Shown here: piece after piece, positions 57,828 to 64,000 of the stretch | Layout: each line of letters starts with the position of its first letter | Position numbering within the stretch: position 1 is the first letter of the stretch | Source of the DNA: Armatimonadota bacterium | Lineage (GTDB): Bacteria; Sysuimicrobiota; Sysuimicrobiia; Sysuimicrobiales; Humicultoraceae | Assembly: GCA_031081715.1 (NCBI GenBank) | Contig: JAVHMA010000017.1 | Location: forward strand, 1 to 64,000 | DNA length: 64,000 nucleotides | Direction of reading: 5' to 3' | The notes under the pieces: generated by a model | What the model was told of the DNA's origin: nothing | Seen by the model: only the letters and a program-made list of their open reading frames with translations | Database searches by the model: none | Made by a program: the position numbers and the translations under genes

Positions 57828-58748
57828 ATGCGAAACGTCGCAATCCTGGGCGGCGGACCCGCCGGTCTGACCGCGGCCATCTACGCGGCGCGCGCCAACC
57901 TGGCGCCGCTCGTGATCGAGGGCGCCGCGGCCGGCGGACAGCTCATGCTGACGACCGCCGTCGAGAACTATCCCGGGTTCGAGGAGGGCATCCTGGGCCC
58001 GGAGCTGATGCAGGCCATGCGGAAGCAGGCGGAGCGGGTCGGGGCCGAGTTCGTCACCGAGGACGTGGAGACGGTCGACTTCCGGCGCCGCCCGTTCGCC
58101 ATAACCACCACGTCCGGCCAGCAGGTGGAGGCGCGCGCGGTAATCGTCGCCACCGGTGCCTCGGCCAAGCTGTTGGGGCTGCCCGGCGAGCGCCGGCTGA
58201 TGGGGCGCGGCGTGTCCACCTGCGCGACCTGCGACGGCTTCTTCTTCCGCAACCGCCGCGTCATCGTGGCGGGCGGGGGCGACTCGGCGATGGAGGAGGC
58301 GCTCTACCTGGGGAACCTGGCGGAGTCGGTGACCGTCGTCCACCGCCGCGACGAGCTGCGCGCAAGCAAGATCATGCAGCAGCGCGCCTTCGCGCACCCG
58401 AAGATCAGCTTCCTCTGGAACACCGTCATCGACGACATCCTGGGCAACGGCGTCGTCACCGGCGTGCGGCTGCGCAACGTCAAGACCGACGAGACCACCG
58501 AACGCCCCGTGGACGGCGTCTTCGTGGCGATCGGCCACGTCCCCAACACCGCGATCTTCGCCGGCCAGCTCGAGCTTGACGCCCAGGGCTACGTTGTGCT
58601 GCACGAACGGTCCCGCACGAGCGTGGAGGGAGTCTTCGCCGCCGGCGACGTGCACGACCACACCTACAGGCAGGCCGTCACCGCGGCCGGCTACGGGTGC
58701 ATGGCGGCGATCGACGCAGAGCGGTGGCTGCAGAGCCAGGGCGAGTAG
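57828..58748 (+). CDS. trxB: Thioredoxin-disulfide reductase
   Basis: The 306-residue flavoprotein has every TrxB motif. The FAD site is ILGGGPAGLTAAIYAARA at 6-23, with GGQLMLTTAVENYPGF following. The redox-active CATC is C132 and C135 in STCATCDGFFF. The NADPH site is VAGGGDSAMEEALYL with HRRDELRAS. The C-terminal FAD segment is VFAAGDVHDHTYRQAVTAAGYG. GGGAGG precedes the ATG. It uses NADPH to reduce thioredoxin, encoded convergently 54 bases downstream. Confidence 0.96.
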   Translation: MRNVAILGGGPAGLTAAIYAARANLAPLVIEGAAAGGQLMLTTAVENYPGFEEGILGPELMQAMRKQAERVGAEFVTEDVETVDFRRRPFAITTTSGQQVEARAVIVATGASAKLLGLPGERRLMGRGVSTCATCDGFFFRNRRVIVAGGGDSAMEEALYLGNLAESVTVVHRRDELRASKIMQQRAFAHPKISFLWNTVIDDILGNGVVTGVRLRNVKTDETTERPVDGVFVAIGHVPNTAIFAGQLELDAQGYVVLHERSRTSVEGVFAAGDVHDHTYRQAVTAAGYGCMAAIDAERWLQSQGE

Positions 58749-58771
58749 CGCCCAGGTTCCGCGGGAGTCGC

Positions 58772-58794
58772 CCGCGGGGCGGCACGCCCCGCGG
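58772..58794. terminator. Bidirectional terminator-like hairpin between trxB and trxA
   Basis: A perfect 10-base stem, CCGCGGGGCG with CGCCCCGCGG and a GCA loop, lies in the gap between the convergent trxB and trxA genes. No T-run follows on either strand, so it is not a standard intrinsic terminator, but its place between two convergent stops suits transcript-end formation or protection. Confidence 0.55.
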
Positions 58795-58802
58795 CGGAGC
58801 CG

Positions 58803-59141
58803 CTAGCGGGGCGCGGCCTGGAGCGCGCCGTCGAGCCGGCGCTTGAGCTCGGCCTTCGGCATGTACCCCACGATGCGGTCGACCATCTGCCCGCCCCGGA
58901 ACACACCCAGGGTGGGGATGCTCATGATACTGTAGCGCATGGCGAGGTTCTGATTGTCGTCCACGTCCACCTTGGCCACCTTCAGGCGACCGTCGTACTC
59001 CGTCGCGAACTCCTCGACGATCGGCGCGATCAGCCGGCACGGCCCGCACCACTCGGCCCAGAAGTCCACGAGCACCGGGGTCGGCGACTTCAGAACCTCG
59101 GCCTCGAACGTCTGCTCAGTCACAACCACGGGCTTGCCCAT
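58803..59141 (-). CDS. trxA: Thioredoxin
   Basis: The 112-residue protein has the active site WAEWCGPCRLIAP (C32, C35), the buried D26 in VDFWAEW, the cis-proline loop SIPTLGVF, and GYMPKAELKRRLD at the end. It is of normal size with no signal peptide, so it acts in the cytoplasm as a general disulfide reductase. The ATG is preceded by GGAGG. It faces trxB, which supplies its electrons. Confidence 0.96.
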   Translation of the reverse strand: MGKPVVVTEQTFEAEVLKSPTPVLVDFWAEWCGPCRLIAPIVEEFATEYDGRLKVAKVDVDDNQNLAMRYSIMSIPTLGVFRGGQMVDRIVGYMPKAELKRRLDGALQAAPR

Positions 59142-59313
59142 TCGGCGTGCCTCCTTCGAGCGTGCCGGCGGGACATACAGGCCGGCGCCTTCTCACAACC
59201 CGTCCCCACACTAGGGTATTCCCGAAGAGCGCGTCAACGACCGCGCACCGGGTGGACGTCCGCGGCGCCCGCCCCTATGATGCTCGTAGAACGCACCGCT
59301 CGGGAGGCCGCCC

Positions 59314-59859
59314 ATGACGAACCCGCTCCACCGCACGCTCATCGCCGTCCTCGCGTTCAGCCTCGTCGCCACACCGACCGGGTACGCGCAGTCGTCCGTC
59401 ACGGTCCCGGCCGCCACGCCGGTGCCGCTCTCGTTCTCCACGCGCCTGGACTCCAGTGCGGTCCGCGAAGGGGAGGCGGTCACCTTCACCGTGGCCTCCG
59501 ACGTGGTCGCCGACCGGCACATCGTTATCCGGAAGGGCGCCCACGCCCAGGGGCTCGTCGTCTCGGTGACGCCGCCCGGCATCTTCGGCCGCAATGCGCG
59601 CGTGCACATCGCCTTCGTCCAGACCGTGGCCGTGGACGGGTTGCCCGTGAAGCTGGCGCCTGTCGACGTCACCCCGTCGAACCTCCGCGACACGCGCGAC
59701 ACCGCGGGCGCCGCCGGCGCCAGCGTCGCAGGGCTGATCCTGCTCGGCCCGGTGGGCGTCGCCGCCGGTGCGCTCGTGCGCGGCGGGCACGTGACCGTGC
59801 CGGCCGGCGCGATCGCGGTGTCCTCGACGATTGGTCAGTTCCAGGTGAAGGTGCAGTAG
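59314..59859 (+). CDS. Secreted hypothetical protein
   Basis: The 181-residue protein has a clear signal peptide (LHRTLIAVLAFSLVATPTGYAQ). The mature part consists of beta-rich segments (VPLSFSTRLDSSAVREGEAVTFTVASDV, IVIRKGAHAQGLVVSVTPPG) and a Gly/Ala-rich hydrophobic stretch (GAAGASVAGLILLGPVGVAAGALVRGGHVTVPAG). GGGAGG lies before the ATG. The 'G....TF.V..DV.....V.I..GA.A.G.V' rhythm resembles secreted proteins of Acidobacteria and Rokubacteria, which I know only as hypothetical. It probably works in the envelope. Confidence 0.7.
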   Translation: MTNPLHRTLIAVLAFSLVATPTGYAQSSVTVPAATPVPLSFSTRLDSSAVREGEAVTFTVASDVVADRHIVIRKGAHAQGLVVSVTPPGIFGRNARVHIAFVQTVAVDGLPVKLAPVDVTPSNLRDTRDTAGAAGASVAGLILLGPVGVAAGALVRGGHVTVPAGAIAVSSTIGQFQVKVQ

Positions 59860-59871
59860 GTCCAGGCGGGT

Positions 59872-60411
59872 CTACGCGCGCAACGCGAGCAGGGCGGCGC
59901 CGAGTGCCGCCAGCGCGACCAGCAGCACGGCCGTGCGGCCCAGGCACCCGATCCGGGGCGCCGGGCCGCCGGCACTCCGGCGGATCGGTGCCTTCAGCTG
60001 CAGGCGGGTCGCGCGCTTGAACGACGCGATGGCCTCGCTCGTCCGGCCCATCTGCTTGTAGAGCGCGCCCAGGTTCTGGTGGGCGATCCAGTAGTCCGGA
60101 TCCGCGGCCACGGCGCGCTCGTAGGCCTGCAGCGCCTCTTCTGACCGCCCGGTCTCCCGGTAGACGTTCCCCAGGTTGCTCCAGGCGGGCGCGTACCGCG
60201 GGTCGAGGGTCACCGCGCGCGCGAACGCCTGCTCAGCCTCCTGTAGCCGGCGCTGGTTCGCAAGCGCGACGCCCAACTTGCTGTGCGCGACGGCCGAGGT
60301 CGGCGCGGCCTCCACGGCGCGGCGGAACGCCGCCTCCGCCTCCTCCCATGCGCCGGTGTCAAGATGCCTCTCGCCTGCGGTCAGGTGCGGATCAGCCGGA
60401 CTCTGCGCCAC
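59872..60411 (-). CDS. TPR-repeat protein with C-terminal membrane anchor
   Basis: Four TPR units are recognisable: HLDTGAWEEAEAAFRRAVEAAP, HSKLGVALANQRRLQEAEQAF, WSNLGNVYRETGRSEEALQAY and HQNLGALYKQMGRTSEAIASF. A basic linker and one C-terminal membrane span (TAVLLVALAALGAALLALR) follow, so the repeats face the cytoplasm as a tail-anchored protein. The start is uncertain. A GTG at 60411 gives 179 residues and avoids a low-complexity Arg-rich extension, but no ribosome site is seen. TPR proteins bind partner proteins; none is known here. Confidence 0.72.
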   Translation of the reverse strand: MAQSPADPHLTAGERHLDTGAWEEAEAAFRRAVEAAPTSAVAHSKLGVALANQRRLQEAEQAFARAVTLDPRYAPAWSNLGNVYRETGRSEEALQAYERAVAADPDYWIAHQNLGALYKQMGRTSEAIASFKRATRLQLKAPIRRSAGGPAPRIGCLGRTAVLLVALAALGAALLALRA

Positions 60412-60472
60412 AAGGAGAGGGGCTTCTGCGACCGGCCGGGACAGCCCTGCGCCGGCGCCGCGGGCACGCGGG

Positions 60473-60925
60473 TCAGGACGCCGCCGCGCTCCACAACGGC
60501 AGCCCGGCCAGGCCGGGGCGCCCCGTCCTGCCCGATGCCGCGGCGAACTCCGCCGCCTGGAGGTCTGGATCGTCGCCCCGCCCCACGCGAATCGCCGCGG
60601 ACCGAAAAGCGTTGAGCAGAGCGCGCGACTGAAGCGAGGCGACGACCGCGTCGGCCGGTGGGTCAGCGCGGCCATCGAGCACGGCGGCGAGGTCAGCGTC
60701 GTCGAGGACGAGCGTCACGACGCGCGCGCCAGCCTGACGAGCGGCCCACAGCCCGAGCAGCAGCGCGCGCCAAGCGGCCGGGGCCGGATCGTCGCGCCGG
60801 ATGTGCCTGACGAGCGTCCGCGCGGTCCCGTCCGGCCAGCGTAGATGCGCGGCCGCCACCCCGCGATCCCCGGTCCGGCTCAGCGATCGCGCACGCGCGG
60901 CGACCGCGACGACGAGCTCACTCAC
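60473..60925 (-). CDS. Hypothetical protein, degenerate RNase H-like fold
   Basis: A GTG overlaps the stop of the small membrane-protein gene (GTGA) and follows GGAGG by seven bases; the product has 150 residues. LVVAVAARARSLSRTGDRGVAAAHLRW, AAWRALLLGLWAARQAGARVVTLVLDDADLAAVL and ALLNAFRSAAIRVGRGDDPDLQAAEFAAAS follow the strand-helix order of RNase HI-like domains. The first catalytic Asp and the Glu of 'AEYRAL' are not kept; one Asp in VLDDADL is. If the fold is right it is probably inactive as a nuclease. It is the third gene of the lexA operon. Confidence 0.6.
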   Translation of the reverse strand: MSELVVAVAARARSLSRTGDRGVAAAHLRWPDGTARTLVRHIRRDDPAPAAWRALLLGLWAARQAGARVVTLVLDDADLAAVLDGRADPPADAVVASLQSRALLNAFRSAAIRVGRGDDPDLQAAEFAAASGRTGRPGLAGLPLWSAAAS

Positions 60926-61155
60926 AGCGGGACCTCCAGCCAGGCTGCCACCGCCAGGCAGGCCAGCAGCAGCACCAGCTTCAACCCCTGGGCTTGCCGG
61001 TCGTCGGCCAGGCGTTGGAGCAGTCCGCCGGCGAGCCTACCCCGGCGCCAGGCCGCGGGGCGGTGGCGGCGCCCGGGCCGCGCCCGGCGCACGAACGCGG
61101 TTGGCACGGCGATCGGCTGCGGCGCGACGGCCGGCTGCGCGGCGCGCGCGATCAC
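60922..61155 (-). CDS. Small membrane protein translationally coupled to lexA
   Basis: This 77-residue ORF starts at a GTG that overlaps the lexA stop (GTGA), with GGAGG seven bases upstream, and ends in GTGA overlapping the next gene. The first 55 residues are very basic (FVRRARPGRRHRPAAWRRGR). The last 20 form one membrane span (LKLVLLLACLAVAAWLEVPL). The span ends the protein, so it is a tail anchor. Being in the LexA operon it should be made under DNA damage. Small SOS-induced membrane proteins elsewhere (SidA, YneA) block cell division, which makes that role an attractive guess here, but there is no sequence match. Confidence 0.6.
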   Translation of the reverse strand: MIARAAQPAVAPQPIAVPTAFVRRARPGRRHRPAAWRRGRLAGGLLQRLADDRQAQGLKLVLLLACLAVAAWLEVPL

Positions 61156-61781
61156 GCCGCCACCTCCGGCGCATACCGGCGCAGCAGGCCCAGCACCTTG
61201 CCGATGACCTCGAACTCGTCGCTGATGAGGGGATAGGCCGGGTTCTCCGCGCGCAGGCACGGGCGTCCGTCCACCACCGCCAATCGCTTCACCGTGGCCT
61301 CCTCGCCCAGCAGGGCCACCACGATGTCGCCGGGGATCGCGGTGCGCTGGCAGCGGACGATGACCAGGTCGCCGTCGAAGATGCCCGCTCCGACCATGCT
61401 GTCGCCCCGCACGGTCAGGAGGAAGCTCTCGTCGTTCCACCCGACGAACCTGCGCGGGATGGGGATCATCTCCTCGATATGCTGTTCGGCCAGGATGGGC
61501 ACGCCGGCCGAGACACGGCCGACGAGTGGCAGCGAGACGATCTCTTCGCTGTCGAGCCGCACACTACCGTTGGTGATCTCCAGCACCCGCATGCGGTCGC
61601 CGTCGCGCCGCAGGTAGCCCTTGCGGATCAGGGCCGTCAGATGCTGGTGCACGGTCGACGGCGAGCGCATGCCGAGCGCGCCCCCGATCTCCCGGACCGA
61701 GGGTACGATCCCGGTTCGGCGGATGCTCTGCGCAATGTAGTCGAGGACCGCTTCCTGGCGGGGCGAGAGGCTTCTCTTCAT
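61152..61781 (-). CDS. lexA: LexA repressor (SOS regulator, self-cleaving protease)
   Basis: The 209-residue protein starts at an ATG after GGAGGTG. The N-terminal winged helix-turn-helix is VPSVREIGGALGMRSPSTVHQHLTAL at 26-51. The self-cleavage site is A92-G93 in VGRVSAGVPIL. The catalytic dyad is S128 (VRGDSMVGAGI) and K165 (EATVKRLA). After RecA-stimulated cleavage it releases its operators. Two palindromes upstream show it represses itself. Two overlapping small genes follow, and the TPR gene lies 62 bases beyond them. Confidence 0.96.
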   Translation of the reverse strand: MKRSLSPRQEAVLDYIAQSIRRTGIVPSVREIGGALGMRSPSTVHQHLTALIRKGYLRRDGDRMRVLEITNGSVRLDSEEIVSLPLVGRVSAGVPILAEQHIEEMIPIPRRFVGWNDESFLLTVRGDSMVGAGIFDGDLVIVRCQRTAIPGDIVVALLGEEATVKRLAVVDGRPCLRAENPAYPLISDEFEVIGKVLGLLRRYAPEVAA

Positions 61782-61800
61782 GCGACACCTCCGCCCATAG

Positions 61801-61826
61801 GATATACGAACTTATGTTCGTATATC
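61801..61826. promoter_or_regulatory. lexA: LexA operator 1
   Basis: A perfect 11-base inverted repeat, GATATACGAAC and GTTCGTATATC separated by TTAT, lies 20 bases before the lexA ATG. Its core CGAAC-N4-GTTCG is the LexA box known from Gram-positive bacteria and some other phyla. On the minus strand it covers the gap between TTGATA and TATATC boxes, so bound LexA would block RNA polymerase. Confidence 0.92.
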
Positions 61827-61830
61827 AACG
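61803..61830 (-). promoter_or_regulatory. Probable lexA promoter
   Basis: On the minus strand TTGATA (five of six matches to TTGACA) is followed 16 bases later by TATATC (partial match to TATAAT). Operator 1 fills the spacer. The start site would fall shortly before the ribosome site of lexA. Confidence 0.5.
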
Positions 61831-61838
61831 GCAGAAGA

Positions 61839-61860
61839 ATAACGAACAAGTGTACGTTAT
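61839..61860. promoter_or_regulatory. lexA: LexA operator 2
   Basis: ATAACGAAC and GTACGTTAT are separated by AAGT, an inverted repeat with one mismatch from the ideal CGAAC-N4-GTTCG. Its centre is 36 bases from that of operator 1. Two spaced operators suggest cooperative repression. Confidence 0.8.
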
Positions 61861-62015
61861 CTGTTGGTCCGGGAGATTTTGGCGTCTAACTCGCGCGGGC
61901 TCTAAGTTTCTCGCGATATCTCGCTCATGCTATGGGCACAGTGCCCGGAAGAACACCTCGCGTTCGTGGGTCTCACGACCCGGTTGGAACACGTCAGGCC
62001 GCGCGTCGAAGCCGC
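61861..62015. other. Intergenic region, AT-richer near the lexA operators
   Basis: The 155 bases between LexA operator 2 and the end of the dehydratase gene hold no convincing gene. The first 70 bases are AT-richer than the window and may contain upstream promoter sequence of lexA. No terminator hairpin with T-run follows the dehydratase stop. Confidence 0.4.
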
Positions 62016-62966
62016 CTAGCCGACGGACGCCGCGCGGTGTGCCGCGAGCTCCCGCATGAGCTCCGGATCCAGGTTGCCTCCGCTGACCACGGCCACGGCC
62101 GGACGCTCGGGCACCAGCCCTCCCAGGATCGCCGCCACGGCGACCGCGCCCGAGGGTTCGACCACCAGGTGGGTCTCCAGCAGGAGTCGCCGGACCGCCT
62201 CGAGCGCCGCGGCGTCGTCCACCGCGACGAACTCGTCCACGGCGCGGGACGTCACGGCCCAGGGCAGCGCGCCGGGCCGCTGTGCGCGTAGCCCGTCGCA
62301 CACCGTGTCCTGGAAAGGCACGGCCACCGGTGCGCCGGCACGCCGGGAGGCCGCGTAGCGGGGCAGGGCTGCTGGCTCGACGCCGACGACCCGCACCCCG
62401 GGCCTTAGCGCCTTGAGCGTCAGCGCCACCCCGGAGATGAGGCCGCCGCCGCCGGTCGGCACGACAACCACCCTCGCGTCCGGGCACTGCTCGGCGATCT
62501 CCAGCCCGCAGGTCCCCTGGCCGGCGATGACCAGCGCGTCGTCGAAGGACGGCACCAGGTGCAGGCCTCGTTCCCGCGCGAGCTCCTGCGCGAACGCGTA
62601 GCGCTCGTCCATCGTGGTCCCGCACCGCACGAGCTCGGCGCCGAAGGCGGCGATCGCGCGGGCCTTGATCGGGTTGACGGTTTCGGGGACGACCACGACC
62701 GCCGTCATGCGCAGGCGCCGGGCCACGTACGCCACGGCCTGCCCGTGGTTGCCCGACGACGCGGTCACCACGCCGGCCACCGAGCCGGCCACGGCGCGCA
62801 GGTGGTTAGCCGCGCCCCGCACCTTGAAGGCGCCTGTGGGCTGGAGGCTCTCGAGCTTCAGCCGCAGGCCGCCGGCCAGGTCGCAGTCGACCGCGGGCGT
62901 GCGACGGGCGATACCGGCGATGCGGTCGGCCGCCGCGCGGACGTCCTCGATGGTGGGCGCGCTCAC
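62016..62966 (-). CDS. Serine/threonine dehydratase-type PLP enzyme
   Basis: The GTG at 62966 overlaps the gcvPB stop (GTGA) and gives 316 residues. The PLP lysine is K48 in [12 protein letters not shown], with the [13 protein letters not shown] asparagine loop and the phosphate-binding [10 protein letters not shown]. There is no C-terminal ACT regulatory domain, so it is the short, catabolic or racemase-like form. It may deaminate serine or threonine to pyruvate or 2-oxobutyrate, or act as a serine racemase. Coupling to glycine decarboxylase suggests serine/glycine metabolism. Confidence 0.9.
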   Translation of the reverse strand: MSAPTIEDVRAAADRIAGIARRTPAVDCDLAGGLRLKLESLQPTGAFKVRGAANHLRAVAGSVAGVVTASSGNHGQAVAYVARRLRMTAVVVVPETVNPIKARAIAAFGAELVRCGTTMDERYAFAQELARERGLHLVPSFDDALVIAGQGTCGLEIAEQCPDARVVVVPTGGGGLISGVALTLKALRPGVRVVGVEPAALPRYAASRRAGAPVAVPFQDTVCDGLRAQRPGALPWAVTSRAVDEFVAVDDAAALEAVRRLLLETHLVVEPSGAVAVAAILGGLVPERPAVAVVSGGNLDPELMRELAAHRAASVG

Positions 62967-64000
62967 GCCCGGCTGCCGACCTCGGCCTTCGGCCGCCAGC
63001 GCAGGTTGGGCTTGCGGGCCGCGGCCACCTCGTCGAGCCGCGTGACCACCGTGTGGTGCGGGGCGCCCCGCACCAGGTCCGGATCGGTGCGGCATTCCTC
63101 GGCGACCTGGACCAGCGCCTCGGCGAACGCGTCCAGCGTCTGCCGGCTCTCGGTCTCGGCGGGCTCGATCATGATCGCCTCGTCAACGATGAGCGGGAAG
63201 TAGATCGTCGGCGCGTGATAGCCGTAATCGAGCAGGCGCTTGGCGATGTCGAGCGTACGTACACCGTGCTCCTGCTTCTGCCGCCGCCCGGAAAGCACGA
63301 ACTCGTGCATGCACGTGCGGTCGTAGGGCACGTCGAAGTGCGCCCGCAGCTTCGCGAGCAGGTAGTTGGCGTTGAGGACCGCGGCCTCGGAGACCTGGCG
63401 CAGCAGCGGCCCGTACGCGCGCAGGTACGCGTACGCGCGGACGTAGATGCCGAAGTTACCGTTGAACGCGCGCACGCGGCCGATCGACTTGGGCCGGTCC
63501 TCCTGCAGGACGAAGCGGTCGCCCACCCGCTCCACGGTCGGCGTGGGCAAGTAGGGCTCCAAGGCGCGCTTCACGGCCACGGGCCCGGCGCCCGGACCGC
63601 CGCCGCCGTGCGGCGTCGAGAAGGTCTTGTGCACGTTCATGTGCATCACGTCGAAGCCCTGGTCGCCGGGCCGCGTGATGCCGAGCACGGCGTTGAAGTT
63701 CGCCCCGTCCAGGTACATGAGCCCGCCCACGCCGTGGATGATCTCGGCGACCTCGACGACGTGCTCCTCGAACAGCCCCAGCGTGTTGGGGTTGGTCAGC
63801 ATGAGCGCCGCGACCGAGCCGTCGGCGACGCGCCGCAGCGCCGCGCGGTCGATGTTGCCGCGCGCGTCGCTGGGCACGGTGACGACCTCGAAGCCGCACA
63901 TCGCGGCCGACGCCGGATTCGTCCCGTGCGCGGAGTCGGGCACGATCACGCGGGTGCGCCGCTCGCCCCGGTCGTCCAGGCACGCGCGGACGAGCATCAA
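62963..64000 (-). CDS. gcvPB: Glycine dehydrogenase (decarboxylating) subunit 2, N-terminus outside window
   Basis: The frame runs to the window edge, so only the last 345 or so of about 480-500 residues are seen. The PLP lysine is in [54 protein letters not shown] and [15 protein letters not shown] are typical of the C-terminal half of glycine decarboxylase, here as the separate B subunit. It forms the P protein of the glycine cleavage system with GcvPA. The split form occurs in Firmicutes, Thermotogae, Chloroflexi and some diderm phyla. Confidence 0.95.
   Translation of the reverse strand: MMLVRACLDDRGERRTRVIVPDSAHGTNPASAAMCGFEVVTVPSDARGNIDRAALRRVADGSVAALMLTNPNTLGLFEEHVVEVAEIIHGVGGLMYLDGANFNAVLGITRPGDQGFDVMHMNVHKTFSTPHGGGGPGAGPVAVKRALEPYLPTPTVERVGDRFVLQEDRPKSIGRVRAFNGNFGIYVRAYAYLRAYGPLLRQVSEAAVLNANYLLAKLRAHFDVPYDRTCMHEFVLSGRRQKQEHGVRTLDIAKRLLDYGYHAPTIYFPLIVDEAIMIEPAETESRQTLDAFAEALVQVAEECRTDPDLVRGAPHHTVVTRLDEVAAARKPNLRWRPKAEVGSRA

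Overview
The window is 64 kb of very GC-rich DNA with no rRNA, tRNA, phage, insertion sequence or CRISPR array that I can see. It looks chromosomal. A Wza-type outer-membrane polysaccharide export protein (56311-57261) implies a two-membrane bacterium. The glycine decarboxylase is of the split type (separate GcvPB), the LexA operators are of the CGAAC-N4-GTTCG type, and there are many NMT1/SsuA-like ABC systems. Together these fit an uncultivated soil or sediment lineage such as Rokubacteria/Methylomirabilota, but that assignment is inference without marker genes.

Layout. (1) 1-4720: sugar and polysaccharide genes. A polysaccharide pyruvyl transferase (cut by the window edge) diverges from a Gfo/Idh/MocA oxidoreductase and an NAD-dependent epimerase; a family-2 glycosyltransferase and an unknown protein follow on the minus strand. 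(2) 4726-17906, all minus strand and tightly packed: an aromatic-compound uptake and catabolism island. It holds a Rieske dioxygenase (alpha and beta), an SDR dihydrodiol dehydrogenase candidate, an extradiol-type VOC dioxygenase, a hydroxycinnamoyl-CoA hydratase/lyase-like protein, a KynB-like cyclase, an aminotransferase, and two ABC importers with four permeases, two ATPases and two binding proteins. One binding-protein gene has an in-frame TAG with 45 further codons behind it. (3) 17893-22707, minus strand: a CapK/PaaK-like ligase followed by a split version of the 'bi-domain oxidoreductase' (MDR then Gfo/Idh) and a degenerate MDR. (4) 22708-26892, plus strand: a leader with a clear GEMM-type (cyclic di-GMP-I) riboswitch, then a secreted G8-domain protein with a Thr/Pro-rich linker and a second secreted protein.

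(5) 26897-57455, all minus strand: an exopolysaccharide locus of about 30 kb. Read in the direction of transcription it has a small protein, Wza, a Wzz-type co-polymerase, a CpsD-like ATPase lacking the Walker A lysine, a NusG-like antiterminator and a UDP-sugar dehydrogenase. Next come glycosyltransferases interleaved with polysaccharide deacetylases, a Wzy-like polymerase, a Wzx flippase and an AT-richer GT-C gene. It ends with a formyltransferase, ATP-grasp and GNAT enzymes, an initiating sugar transferase, a DegT aminotransferase, a nucleotide-sugar 4,6-dehydratase, a YdcF-like protein and a class IV aminotransferase. Start/stop overlaps (ATGA or GTGA) are very common, so this is probably one or a few long transcripts. 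The riboswitch-controlled secreted protein next to this locus suggests that c-di-GMP ties matrix production to a surface protein.

(6) 57456-64000: housekeeping and stress genes. trxB and trxA converge on a strong hairpin. A secreted protein and a TPR protein follow. Then comes a lexA operon (lexA, a small C-terminally anchored membrane protein, an RNase H-like protein) behind two palindromic operators, a serine/threonine dehydratase, and the C-terminal part of gcvPB.
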